DNA of 64,000 nucleotides from NCBI GenBank assembly GCA_002336895.1, contig DDFC01000010.1, forward strand, positions 292,242-356,241. The letters are read 5' to 3'. Of this stretch, positions 1 through 15,154 are shown piece after piece. The position numbers and the translations under genes were made by a program. The stretch comes from Verrucomicrobiaceae bacterium UBA1938. GTDB taxonomy: Bacteria > Verrucomicrobiota > Verrucomicrobiia > Verrucomicrobiales > Verrucomicrobiaceae. The notes under the pieces were generated by a model, which had not been told where the DNA came from, did not search any database, and saw nothing but the letters and a program-made list of their open reading frames with translations. Numbering within the stretch: the first letter of the stretch is position 1; every line of letters begins with the position of its first letter.

Positions 1-833
1 AGCACATCCTGCTCGCCCGTCAGGTGGGCGTGCCCGCCCTCGTGGTGTTCATGAACAAGGTGGACATGGTGGACGATCCGGAACTCCTCGACCTCGTCGA
101 AATGGAAGTCCGCGACCTCCTTTCCAAGTATGACTTCCCGGGAGACGAAATCCCGATCGTGAAGGGCTCCGCCCTGAAGGCCGCCGAAGGCGACCCCGTG
201 CACGAAGCCAACATCCACAAGCTCATGGACGCTGTGGACAGCTACATCCCCCTTCCTGAGCGTCCGATCGACAAGGACTTCCTCATGCCCGTGGAAGACG
301 TGTTCGCCATCGAAGGTCGCGGTACCGTCTGCACCGGCCGTGTCGAGCGTGGCATCATCAAGAAGATGTCCGAAGTCGAAATCGTCGGCATCCGCCCGAC
401 CGTCAAGACCACCGTCACGGACATCGAAATGTTCCGCAAGCTGCTCGACGAAGGTCGTGCAGGTGACAACGTGGGCCTTCTGCTTCGCGGCACCAAGAAG
501 AGCGACATCGAGCGCGGCCAGGTCATCGCCAAGCCCGGCTCTGTGACCCCGCACAAGAAGTTCACCGCTGAAGTGTACGTCCTTTCCAAGGACGAAGGCG
601 GCCGCCACACCCCCTTCTTCAACAACTACCGCCCGCAGTTCTACTTCCGCACCACGGACGTGACCGGCAGCGTGAAGCTTCCTGAAGGCGTGGAAATGGT
701 GATGCCTGGTGACAACGTCTCGATCGAAGTCGAGCTGATCACCCCGATCGCCATGGAAAAGACCATCCGCTTCGCCATCCGTGAAGGTGGCAAGACCGTG
801 GGTGCCGGCCGCGTGGCCAACATCCTCGACTAA
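1..833 (+). CDS. tuf: Elongation factor Tu, 5'-truncated by window edge
   Basis: GTPase that delivers aminoacyl-tRNA to the ribosomal A site in the cytoplasm. The reading frame is open from base 3 (first residues HILLARQVGVP) to the TAA at 831-833, so about 117 N-terminal residues, including the P-loop, lie outside the window. The NKVD guanine-recognition motif is visible at about 54-65, followed by the domain II and III barrels with typical EF-Tu sequence (GRGTVCTGRVERG; PGDNVSIEVELI) and the conserved C-terminal GRTVGAG-like stretch, here GKTVGAGRVANILD. It is the first gene of the tuf-trnW-secE-nusG-ribosomal protein cluster found in many bacteria. A GC-rich hairpin follows the stop. The identification is secure; whether it is tufA or tufB cannot be judged. 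Confidence 0.98.
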   Translation, partial: HILLARQVGVPALVVFMNKVDMVDDPELLDLVEMEVRDLLSKYDFPGDEIPIVKGSALKAAEGDPVHEANIHKLMDAVDSYIPLPERPIDKDFLMPVEDVFAIEGRGTVCTGRVERGIIKKMSEVEIVGIRPTVKTTVTDIEMFRKLLDEGRAGDNVGLLLRGTKKSDIERGQVIAKPGSVTPHKKFTAEVYVLSKDEGGRHTPFFNNYRPQFYFRTTDVTGSVKLPEGVEMVMPGDNVSIEVELITPIAMEKTIRFAIREGGKTVGAGRVANILD

Positions 834-860
834 TTCGCGCACGTTCGTTTGTCTCGAATC

Positions 861-889
861 CCGCCGGGTCTGGCGCACAGGCCCGGCGG
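861..889 (+). terminator. Terminator-like hairpin after tuf
   Basis: An 8-bp GC stem (CCGCCGGG at 861-868, CCCGGCGG at 882-889) with a 13-base loop lies 28 bases after the tuf stop. The following bases (TGATTTCGTCTCTT) are only moderately T-rich, so termination may be partial or the hairpin may be a processing site upstream of the tRNA. Confidence 0.55.
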
Positions 890-929
890 TGATTTCGTCT
901 CTTAAAGTGAGATGAACGGGGCAATGGAC

Positions 930-958
930 TTGCAGATAGCCAAACTCTTTGTTAAACA
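930..958 (+). promoter_or_regulatory. Possible promoter for trnW-secE-nusG
   Basis: TTGCAG at 930-935 and TAAACA at 953-958 are separated by 17 bases and sit about 27 bases before the mature tRNA 5' end. Each box matches only three of six sigma70 consensus positions, so this is a weak call supported mainly by its place between the tuf hairpin and the tRNA. Confidence 0.3.
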
Positions 959-984
959 TTCCGGGAAGCCTTTCTCGCTTACAC

Positions 985-1060
985 AGGTCAGTAGCTCAAT
1001 TGGTAGAGTAGCGGTCTCCAAAACCGTCGGTTGGGGGTTCGAGTCCCTCCTGGCCTGCCA
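985..1060 (+). tRNA. trnW: tRNA-Trp (anticodon CCA)
   Basis: The cloverleaf folds by eye: the acceptor stem AGGTCAG (985-991) pairs with CTGGCCT (1050-1056). The D arm contains AGCTCAATTGGTAGAG. The anticodon stem GCGGT (1011-1015) pairs with ACCGT (1023-1027) around the loop CTCCAAA, with anticodon CCA at 1018-1020. The T arm contains GGTTCGAGTCC. The discriminator is G1057 and the 3' CCA is encoded at 1058-1060. Its place between tuf and secE is the common bacterial arrangement. It reads UGG codons. Confidence 0.97.
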
Positions 1061-1102
1061 GCGAAAGTCCCGGAAATCTCCGCAGATCAAGAAACGCTTC
1101 AC

Positions 1103-1321
1103 ATGAGCCGCATCCGCAAATACATCAGCGAAGTCGTCCTGGAACTCAAGAAGGCCACGTGGCCCTGGGACCCCAAGGAAAAGGGCTTTGCCAAATACCG
1201 CGAGCTGAATGAATCCACAGTGGTGGTCTTCATCGCGATGATCCTCCTCGGAGGCTTCGTGGCAGCGTTTGACGTCAGCTTCAAGTGGGCCTTTGAGGCC
1301 GCTCAGAAGCTCGGCATGTAA
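1103..1321 (+). CDS. secE: Preprotein translocase subunit SecE
   Basis: Small essential subunit of the SecYEG protein-conducting channel in the inner membrane. The 72-residue product has the basic amphipathic N-terminal part with the SecE signature LKKATWPWDPKE (usual form ELKKVxWPxxxE), followed by one transmembrane segment around residues 37-60 (VVVFIAMILLGGFVAAF). The single-helix short form is usual outside the enterobacteria. The ATG at 1103 is chosen because it lies just beyond the tRNA; earlier in-frame codons would run back into the tRNA gene. No clear Shine-Dalgarno sequence is present. nusG follows 37 bases downstream, presumably in the same transcript. Confidence 0.95.
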   Translation: MSRIRKYISEVVLELKKATWPWDPKEKGFAKYRELNESTVVVFIAMILLGGFVAAFDVSFKWAFEAAQKLGM

Positions 1322-1358
1322 TTTCCCCACTTTCAACCACCTCTCTCCTCCGAATCTT

Positions 1359-1928
1359 ATGGGAGCCATCCCCGCACCCCGTGATCAGTGGTTTGTCATC
1401 CACGTCCGCTCAGGCCTTGAACAGAAGGTCCGCGACAACATGCTCCGCCGCATCGAAAAAGAGGAGATGGGAGACTTTGTTTACCAGGTGCTCGTTCCCA
1501 TGGAGCGTGTGGCCGAGGTGAAGAAGGGCAAGCGCTCTGAAAGCAACCGCAAGTTTTTCCCCGGTTACGTCATCGCCAACTGCCACCTGCTCGACGAGCA
1601 CAACCGTCTGGTGGACAAGACCTGGTACTTTGTGAAGGACACCGACGGCGTCCTCAACTTTGCCGGCACCAAGGATCACCCCATCCCGATGCGTGCCAAG
1701 GAAGTCGAGGCCATGCTGGCCCAGGTGCGCGACAAGGACGACGGCGCCGTGCCGAAGATCTCCTTCAGCCCCGGCGACACCGTGCGCGTGGCGGACGGCC
1801 CCTTCGAAAGCCAGAACGGCGTCGTGGAGGAAATCGACCCCGAACGCGGCACGCTGCGCGTCTCCGTCAACATCTTCGGCCGCTCCACCCCGGTCGATCT
1901 CGAATACTGGCAGGTCGAGAAGGCATAA
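1359..1928 (+). CDS. nusG: Transcription termination/antitermination protein NusG
   Basis: NusG binds RNA polymerase and couples it to Rho or the ribosome. The 189-residue product has the NGN domain at about residues 10-120 (start WFVIHVRSGLEQKVRDN; the FFPGYVIANC stretch typical of the family) and a C-terminal KOW motif at about 135-170 (FSPGDTVRVADGPFESQNG). The start at 1359 gives MGAIPAPRDQWFV; longer in-frame extensions would overlap secE and have no NusG similarity. It lies between secE and rplK as in most bacteria and is probably co-transcribed with them. Confidence 0.97.
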   Translation: MGAIPAPRDQWFVIHVRSGLEQKVRDNMLRRIEKEEMGDFVYQVLVPMERVAEVKKGKRSESNRKFFPGYVIANCHLLDEHNRLVDKTWYFVKDTDGVLNFAGTKDHPIPMRAKEVEAMLAQVRDKDDGAVPKISFSPGDTVRVADGPFESQNGVVEEIDPERGTLRVSVNIFGRSTPVDLEYWQVEKA

Positions 1929-1982
1929 GCCGCCGCTCCGCCCCTCTGAATCTCAACTCAAGCAAGCAAGGAACCCAAAGAC

Positions 1983-2408
1983 ATGGCCAAGGAAATCATC
2001 AAACTCATCAAGCTCCAGATCAAAGCTGGTGCCGCCAACCCCGCACCGCCCATCGGCCCTGCTCTCGGTCAGGCCGGTGTGAACATCATGGCTTTCTGCA
2101 AGGAGTTCAACGCCGCCACCGCCAAGGCTGGTGGTGAAGTGCTGCCCACCGTCATCACGGTGTTCAAGGACAAGAGCTTCACCTTCATCACCAAGCAGCC
2201 CCCGGCATCCAACCTTCTGAAGAAGGTGGCCAACATCGCCAGCGGCTCCAAGGAGGCGAACAAGACGAAGGTGGCCAAGATCACCAAGGCCCAGCTCCTG
2301 GAAGCCACCAAGATGAAGCTTGCCGACCTGAACACCACCAATCTGGAGCGCGCCTCCCGCATCATGGCTGGCACCGCCCGCCAGATGGGCATCGAAATCA
2401 TCGACTAA
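1983..2408 (+). CDS. rplK: 50S ribosomal protein L11
   Basis: L11 forms the base of the ribosomal stalk with 23S rRNA and contacts elongation factors. The 141-residue product is almost exactly the family length (142 in E. coli). The N-terminal domain carries the diagnostic PPIGPALGQAGVNIMAFCKEFN-type stretch (proline pair near residue 22), and the rRNA-binding C-terminal domain ends in GTARQMGIEI. The start is preceded by an AAGGAACCCAAAG tract that can act as a ribosome-binding site. The gene is 54 bases after nusG and 55 before rplA, in canonical order. Confidence 0.98.
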   Translation: MAKEIIKLIKLQIKAGAANPAPPIGPALGQAGVNIMAFCKEFNAATAKAGGEVLPTVITVFKDKSFTFITKQPPASNLLKKVANIASGSKEANKTKVAKITKAQLLEATKMKLADLNTTNLERASRIMAGTARQMGIEIID

Positions 2409-2463
2409 TCACCCTAACCCACAGCAGGAGAACGTCACAGTTCGCCACCACTGCACATCCACC

Positions 2464-3162
2464 ATGCAAAAGAGAAGCAAACGCTACAAGAAGGCCGCCG
2501 AGATGGTTCCGGCGGGCAAGGTATTCTCGCTCGAAGAAGCGGCCGAACTCCTGCGCAAGCTGCCCGGCACCAAGTTCAACCAGACCGTCACCCTGTCCTT
2601 CCGCATGGGTGTGGACCCCAAGAAGAGCGACCAGATGGTGCGCGGCACCTGCCCTCTTCCCCACGGCTCCGGCAAGACCGTGCGCGTGGCCGTCTTCGCC
2701 CAGGGCTCTGCCGCAGAAGCAGCCAAGGCCGCCGGTGCTGACATCGTCGGCAACGAAGACCTCATCGCCAAGGTGAAGGAAGGCTTCCTCGACTTCGACG
2801 TCGCCATCGCCACCCCGGCTGCCATGAATGAAGTACGCAAGCTCGGTAAGCAGCTCGGACCTCGCGGCCTGATGCCCAATCCTCGTACCGGCACCGTCAC
2901 TGACGACACCGCCGCTGCAGTCAAGGCTGTGAAGGCCGGCCGCGCCGACTTCAAGCTCGACAAGAACGGCAACATCGCCTCCTCCGTGGGCAAGACCTCC
3001 TTCGAAGTCAATCAGATCGCTGAAAACGCCACCTCCCTGATCGAAGCTGTGGTGCGCGCCAAGCCCGCCTCCGCCCGTGGCCGCTACGTCGAAACGATCA
3101 CGCTGGCCGCGACCATGTCGCCCGCGCTTCGCATCGATGTCTCCAAGTACATCAAACTCTAA
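2464..3162 (+). CDS. rplA: 50S ribosomal protein L1
   Basis: L1 binds 23S rRNA at the mobile L1 stalk and in many bacteria represses its own operon. The 232-residue product matches the usual length (about 230-235) and contains the L1 signature LGPRGLMPNPRTGTVT near residues 130-148, which is the RNA-binding hinge region. The sequence is collinear with the family throughout. I could not recognise an obvious L1-binding mimic upstream of rplK, so autoregulation is not shown by the sequence. rplJ starts only 21 bases after the stop. Confidence 0.98.
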   Translation: MQKRSKRYKKAAEMVPAGKVFSLEEAAELLRKLPGTKFNQTVTLSFRMGVDPKKSDQMVRGTCPLPHGSGKTVRVAVFAQGSAAEAAKAAGADIVGNEDLIAKVKEGFLDFDVAIATPAAMNEVRKLGKQLGPRGLMPNPRTGTVTDDTAAAVKAVKAGRADFKLDKNGNIASSVGKTSFEVNQIAENATSLIEAVVRAKPASARGRYVETITLAATMSPALRIDVSKYIKL

Positions 3163-3183
3163 ACCTCGTAGCAGCACAGCAAC

Positions 3184-3738
3184 ATGAAAGAACTCAAAAC
3201 ACTGCTCATTGACGACCTGCTGCAACGGGTCAATGCCTCCCCCTTCCTCTTCGTGGTGGACTACACCGGACTGAAGGTGGACAAGTTTGCCGAACTGCGC
3301 AAGCGCCTCAGCGCTGTCGGATCGGAGATCCACGTTTACAAAAACAACCTGGTGAAAAAGGCCGCTGAAAAGGCAGGCTATCCTGGTGGACTTGGTGATC
3401 ACCTCACGGGCCAGAGCGCCTTCGTGACCGGTGAGAAGGACGTCTTCGGCGCGGCCAAAATCCTCAAGAATTTCCAGGCCGAGTTCGAAAAGCCGGTGAT
3501 GAAAGTCGGCGTGCTCGACGGCAATCTGCTGGACACGGCGGCCATCAAAGTGCTTGCCGATCTGCCCTCCCGTGAAGTGCTGCTCGCCCAGCTCCTCGGT
3601 GTGCTCCAGGCTCCGGCTTCCGCCCTCGCCCGCGTCCTCAAGGCCAAGGCCGACAAGGAAGGTGGCGCTCCTGCCGAGGAAGCCGCCCCCGCTGCAGCAG
3701 CTGAAGAGGCTGCTCCTGCTGAACAACCCGCTGCGTAA
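3184..3738 (+). CDS. rplJ: 50S ribosomal protein L10, Ala/Glu-rich tail
   Basis: L10 anchors L7/L12 dimers to the ribosome and forms the stalk with L11. The 184-residue product has the conserved globular part (VVDYTGLKVDKFAELRKRL; KNNLVKKA) and the C-terminal helix that binds L12 (LLGVLQAPASALARVLKAKADK). It then continues into an extra low-complexity tail of alanine, glutamate and proline from about residue 160, longer than the roughly 165-residue E. coli protein. Only 21 bases separate it from rplA, leaving no room for the long L10 leader seen in E. coli. A structured 129-base gap lies between it and rplL. Confidence 0.97.
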   Translation: MKELKTLLIDDLLQRVNASPFLFVVDYTGLKVDKFAELRKRLSAVGSEIHVYKNNLVKKAAEKAGYPGGLGDHLTGQSAFVTGEKDVFGAAKILKNFQAEFEKPVMKVGVLDGNLLDTAAIKVLADLPSREVLLAQLLGVLQAPASALARVLKAKADKEGGAPAEEAAPAAAAEEAAPAEQPAA

Positions 3739-3867
3739 ACCCCATTTGATCAGATGGCCCGTCACACGGCCTGAATACCCCAACACCCAATGGTCCCTCT
3801 CCGGGGCGAAAGCTTTCGCTCTTAAATCATCCGATGCTTCGGATAACGGCGATACCGACAAAATACT
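3739..3867 (+). promoter_or_regulatory. Structured rplJ-rplL intergenic spacer
   Basis: This 129-base spacer holds three short inverted repeats: CCATTTGATCAGATGG near 3743-3758, GCGAAAGCTTTCGC near 3807-3820, and ATCCGA/TCGGAT around 3828-3845. They could be processing sites, an attenuator or a protein-binding leader that sets the higher L7/L12 output. No T-run typical of a full terminator follows any of them. Function is inferred only from position and symmetry. Confidence 0.4.
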
Positions 3868-4251
3868 ATGGCTGACCTTAATAAAATCGTTGAAGAACTG
3901 AGTGGCTTGACCGTCCTGCAAGTCGCCGAACTCGTGAAATCCCTCGAAGAGAAGTGGGGCGTTAGCGCCGCTGCTCCTGTCGCTGCCGCCGGTGCTGGTG
4001 GTGGTGCTGCTGCTCCTGCAACCGCTGCGGAAGAGAAGACCGAGTTCGACGTCATCCTGGCCGACGCTGGCTCCAACAAGATCGGCGTCATCAAGGAAGT
4101 CCGCGGTGTCGTTCCCGGCCTTGGCCTTGCAGAAGCGAAGAAGCTCGTCGAGAGCGCTCCGCAGACCCTCAAGGAAGGCTGCAAGAAGGAAGAAGCCGAA
4201 GAGATCAAGAAGAAATTGGAAGCCGCTGGCGCCAAGGTCACGATCAAGTAA
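3868..4251 (+). CDS. rplL: 50S ribosomal protein L7/L12
   Basis: Multicopy acidic stalk protein that recruits translational GTPases to the ribosome. The 127-residue product has the N-terminal dimerisation region (VEELSGLTVLQVAELVKSLEE), an Ala/Gly-rich hinge at about residues 37-55, and the factor-binding C-terminal domain (EFDVILADAGSNKIGVIKEVR; GLGLAEAKKLVE). Length is close to the usual 120-130. It lies between rplJ and rpoB, with unusually long spacers on both sides (129 and 382 bases), which suggests separate control of the ribosomal and RNA polymerase parts of the cluster. Confidence 0.98.
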   Translation: MADLNKIVEELSGLTVLQVAELVKSLEEKWGVSAAAPVAAAGAGGGAAAPATAAEEKTEFDVILADAGSNKIGVIKEVRGVVPGLGLAEAKKLVESAPQTLKEGCKKEEAEEIKKKLEAAGAKVTIK

Positions 4252-4633
4252 TCTCTCGTTCCTCATCTGCTCTTTGCCGCGCGGTGTCTGCAGTCCGCAG
4301 CGCCGCGCGGTCAGAAGCTTCCTCCGGTCAGTTTCGTTCGTTCCCTCTGTTCGTTTTCGTTACATAGCAATGCCCGCTCCCGCCCGTGTCTCCCCTTCGA
4401 ACCTCCGCAGCCTCTGGCACGGTTCTGGGACACACCACGAGAAAAGGCATGCGTCCTGTCATTTTCATGGCCTGAATCCCGGCAAAAACCTGGGTTCCGG
4501 CTGCTTCGTTTTCGCGACAATCGCTGGTGTTGCCGGGCTGGCTGCCTGACATCACCCCTTTGCCGCTCCGCGGGATTCACCTCCCGCACTCCTTGCCACG
4601 CCCATCGCCCCCTAACCGCCTCATCACTGCCTT
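4252..4633 (+). promoter_or_regulatory. rplL-rpoB intergenic region with attenuator-like hairpin
   Basis: This 382-base non-coding stretch starts with a hairpin at 4277-4310: CCGCGCGG at 4277-4284 and again at 4303-4310 form an 8-bp stem, with an inner CTGC/GCAG stem (4288-4291, 4297-4300). In E. coli an attenuator sits at the same place and lowers rpoBC relative to the ribosomal genes; a similar role is inferred here. The rest contains C/T-rich sequence leading to the rpoB ATG, and I see no gene in it. Confidence 0.5.
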
Positions 4634-8494
<3,861 letters not shown>

Positions 8495-8550
8495 TCCGCC
8501 ATTCCCGATAGAAACCCAGCGCACAAACCTGCCACCCATCTCCACACATC

Positions 8551-12690
<4,140 letters not shown>

Positions 12691-12721
12691 TCCGCCCCGC
12701 CAGCCAGGCATCAACCATCAC

Positions 12722-12757
12722 CCGCCTCCCTCGGTGCAAGCCGACGGAGGCGGTTTT
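12722..12757 (+). terminator. Intrinsic terminator after rpoC
   Basis: CCGCCTCC (12722-12729) pairs with GGAGGCGG (12746-12753). After one mismatch the helix continues with TCGG/CCGA, closing on the loop TGCAAG. TTTT follows at 12754-12757. This is a textbook rho-independent terminator for the rpoBC transcript. Confidence 0.9.
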
Positions 12758-12864
12758 GCGTACGGGGGGCAGTGGCTGGCTAAGTTTTTGCAGGCCGTGG
12801 TATCGACACGGCTGGCGACAGAAGAGATGGTGGGTGCTTCTGCTCGTCAGAAGACAGCTGACTC

Positions 12865-13261
12865 TCAAACCAAATCTACAACGTCTGAATGGAATGATGC
12901 CAGGCCGCTATCGAGCGTTGCCAGTCTTCCAAGACGCTGGCGGGCCATTTCGGCAAGCCCATGCGTCAGTGATCTGACGGTGACCGGTCAAGCCGAGATG
13001 GCGGACTTCTTCATAGCTAAAGCCGTCCACCCAAAACTCATGGCAATGCATCTGCCGCAACATGCCGAGTGTGCGCCAGGCCGCAGCTGCTGAAGTGTCT
13101 GGGGCAAACATCATGTGCAGGCGCAGGAGCGTACCTTCAGTGACGGCACATGTGGCAAACCGGCGAGGCTGCGCATAGGACCAAGCCAGCGCACGTGAAT
13201 GATGCACATGCGAACTGAGCGCAAGCGCCGTCAGTAGATTGCCATCCAGGAGCCAGACCAT
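12865..13261 (-). pseudogene. VapC-like PIN-domain toxin with +1 frameshift
   Basis: Encodes a PIN-domain ribonuclease of the VapC type, broken in this sequence. From the ATG at 13259-13261 the frame reads MVWLLDGNLL (first PIN acidic residue in LLD), FATCAVTEG and GHRQITDAW, then runs out of family similarity and stops at 12908. Shifting by one base at the run of three C (plus strand 12958-12960) restores WLAEMARQRLGRLATLDSGL, the expected C-terminal PIN segment with its last acidic residue, and ends at a TGA at 12865-12867. The whole is 397 bases, 3n+1, and would give 131 residues if one base were removed, a normal VapC length. The upstream antitoxin gene is intact, 15 bases away. A sequencing error in the short homopolymer is an alternative to a true mutation. 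Confidence 0.75.
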
Positions 13262-13276
13262 AAGCGGATTGATGGA

Positions 13277-13489
13277 TCAGGCCTCGTCCTGGATGCGTGC
13301 GACATCTTCGTCGGTGATGGGCTTTCCACCCTGTACGAGCGGAAATCGGATGACGGGATTTTCTGACACCGGAGCCATGTCATGCTTCACCAAAGCCAGA
13401 GCATCACGCACGAGGCGCTCAAGCCTGGAAGCCCTGGCCGCATCAAGCTGCCGCAGGGTCTGGTCGATTTCTAGGGCGAGCGAACTCAT
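13277..13489 (-). CDS. Antitoxin-like protein of VapB type
   Basis: A 70-residue protein starting MSSLALEIDQTLRQLDAARASRLERLVRDAL and ending ITDEDVARIQDEA. The size, the N-terminal helix-rich region and the C-terminal acidic tail resemble antitoxins encoded just before VapC toxins; in such proteins the tail binds and blocks the PIN active site. It lies 15 bases upstream of the PIN-domain gene on the same strand, the usual operon order. The DNA-binding fold cannot be assigned with certainty from sequence alone. Because the partner toxin is frameshifted, this may now be an orphan antitoxin. Confidence 0.65.
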   Translation of the reverse strand: MSSLALEIDQTLRQLDAARASRLERLVRDALALVKHDMAPVSENPVIRFPLVQGGKPITDEDVARIQDEA

Positions 13490-13541
13490 GCCAGAAGTTT
13501 AATGGAAGATGGCAGCAGCGCAACGCCCGGCTGCAGCCCCC

Positions 13542-14420
13542 TCACCTAGGCACGATCCCCAGATAATTCCGCACGGTGCTCCAGCCGGGGTAGGCGCGTT
13601 CGTGGCCGTCCACGGTCCGGTAGTAGAAGGCGGAGGAGTGGCCGCCGTCGAGATTGAGGGCGCGGTGCACGGTGAAGGCGGGCATGAGGCCGGGAACGGT
13701 GAGCAGCTCTCCCAGATCGCTCAGGGTGATCTCCTCGGCGGTGCCGATGAGCCACTGCGTGCCGCCATCGTTGGCAATGAAGGTGCGCGCGCTCTGCTTG
13801 CGGTAGTCCAGGCCGGGGACGACCTGGCCGTCATCCACGAGGCGCGGGCCTGCCTGCACGAGCTGGTGCGCGGCATCCGTGTTCACCTCGGCATTCCACA
13901 GGATCTGCGGATGGGTGCTGACCACCACTGCCCCGGTGAGCAGGGGGCCCGTCTGCCAGGAGCCTGTTTTGCGGCCATCGGAGATCATGAGGCCCATGGG
14001 CTTGAAGTCGCGGGTGAAGAATCCGCCATTCACGCCTGCAATGGCTGTGGCAGCCTGCAGGCTGTTTTTGATATGACCCCCGCCCGCCCAGTCATCGGGC
14101 TGGTCGATCACCTTGAGCTCAAACTGGCGGCTGTCGAAGACCACGAGCCGGATCTGGTAGGTGTGCCCCTTGTGGCCGATCTTGTACTCAATCAGCGAGG
14201 CATTGCCCAAAAGCGGCTTGCCGTTGAATTCGGAGATGGCGCTCCATTCGGCGGCCTTGGATGGCGGGGCCGCGGGCTGTGCGGGCACTTCTTCAGCCGG
14301 CGGATAGCCGGGCACGGAGGCAACGGGCTCTGTTTCCGCAGCTTGTGGCACAGGGCGCGGTGGCGGTGTCGTGGCGCAGGAGGCCAGCGCCAGGGCGAGG
14401 ATGAAAACGAGCGCGCGCAT
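13542..14420 (-). CDS. Lipoprotein with phosphodiester glycosidase (NAGPA-like) domain
   Basis: A 292-residue predicted lipoprotein: the signal segment MRALVFILALALASC ends in a lipobox with Cys15, followed by a Pro/Ala-rich linker to about residue 55. The remainder resembles the NAGPA (DUF2233) fold, with the family landmarks AIAGVNGGFFTRDFKPMGLMI, a GPRLV segment, RTFIA and the LNLDGGHSSAFYY motif near the C-terminus. The founding enzyme removes N-acetylglucosamine from phosphodiester-linked glycans; bacterial relatives are thought to act on cell-surface phosphodiester sugars. The gene starts three bases after the rdgB stop on the same strand, so the two are probably co-transcribed. The substrate is unknown. 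Confidence 0.8.
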   Translation of the reverse strand: MRALVFILALALASCATTPPPRPVPQAAETEPVASVPGYPPAEEVPAQPAAPPSKAAEWSAISEFNGKPLLGNASLIEYKIGHKGHTYQIRLVVFDSRQFELKVIDQPDDWAGGGHIKNSLQAATAIAGVNGGFFTRDFKPMGLMISDGRKTGSWQTGPLLTGAVVVSTHPQILWNAEVNTDAAHQLVQAGPRLVDDGQVVPGLDYRKQSARTFIANDGGTQWLIGTAEEITLSDLGELLTVPGLMPAFTVHRALNLDGGHSSAFYYRTVDGHERAYPGWSTVRNYLGIVPR

Positions 14421-14423
14421 GGC

Positions 14424-15020
14424 TCAGGCAAAGGTGGCGAGCTGCTCCTTCATCGCAGCCAGGGCGCGTGCGCGGTGGCTCAGCTGGTTCTTGGTTTCCG
14501 CAGAGAGGATGCCGAAGGTGTCGGCATACCCATCGGGGATGAAAAGGGCATCGTAGCCAAAGCCGCCTTCGCCCACCTCCTGCGTCAGCAGGCGGCCTTC
14601 CACGCTGCCGTGTGTGATGTGCAGCACCGCGCCATCTCGTGCCAGCACCATGCAGCAGTGAAAGCGGCCGGTGAAGGGGGCATCCTGCGGCAGCTTGGAG
14701 AGTTCCGCCTTCAGCTTCACACGATTGTCCGCCGAGGTGGCTGTTTCTCCGGCATAGCGTGCGCTGCGCACGCCGGGCGCACCGCCCAGGATGTCCACCT
14801 CCAGGCCGGAATCGTCCGCCAGCACCAGCAGGCCCGGTGCACCACGGCTGCCGCTCACGGCCTTGATGATGGCATTGGCCTCAAAGGTGTCACCGGTTTC
14901 CTCGTCCAGCGTCATGCCAGGATGTGCCCGCAGATCCTCCACCTGCCATGCTGCGCCGAGAATGGCGGCGACTTCTTCAGTTTTGTGGGCATTGGAGGTG
15001 GCGAAGACGAGGGCTGGCAT
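14424..15020 (-). CDS. rdgB: Non-canonical purine NTP pyrophosphatase (RdgB/HAM1)
   Basis: Hydrolyses dITP, ITP and XTP to monophosphates, keeping deaminated purines out of nucleic acids. The 198-residue product has the N-terminal family motif FATSNAHKTEE, the catalytic/metal segment LADDSGLEVDILGGAPGVRS, and the C-terminal GFGYDALF and SHRARAL motifs. Length matches the family (about 197-205). It is the first gene of a two-gene minus-strand unit with the NAGPA-like lipoprotein. The start at 15020 gives the typical short N-terminus MPALVFATSN. Confidence 0.95.
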   Translation of the reverse strand: MPALVFATSNAHKTEEVAAILGAAWQVEDLRAHPGMTLDEETGDTFEANAIIKAVSGSRGAPGLLVLADDSGLEVDILGGAPGVRSARYAGETATSADNRVKLKAELSKLPQDAPFTGRFHCCMVLARDGAVLHITHGSVEGRLLTQEVGEGGFGYDALFIPDGYADTFGILSAETKNQLSHRARALAAMKEQLATFA

Positions 15021-15061
15021 GGTGCGCTATGGATGGCGGCGGCTGCGGGGCCAGTCCATTC

Positions 15062-15154
15062 ATGATTTACGATTTATGACTTATGAATTGGGCAGCCCGA
15101 TTTCGAGGGGGGCTCGGTCGTCCGTGAAATCATCAATCAAGAATCGTAAATCAT
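15062..15154. repeat. Inverted repeat between rdgB and CBS-protein gene
   Basis: The 13-base arm ATGATTTACGATT (15062-15074) recurs as its exact complement at 15142-15154. The AT-rich arms contrast with the GC-rich genes. The right arm covers the last codon and the stop of the neighbouring minus-strand CBS-domain gene, so its end has been shaped by the repeat. No terminator T-run is evident. Confidence 0.6.

Noticed and set aside
2398..4266. A 622-codon open frame antisense to rplA-rplJ-rplL
   Set aside because: It spans several real genes and their spacers, and its translation is low-complexity with no domain; a shadow frame.
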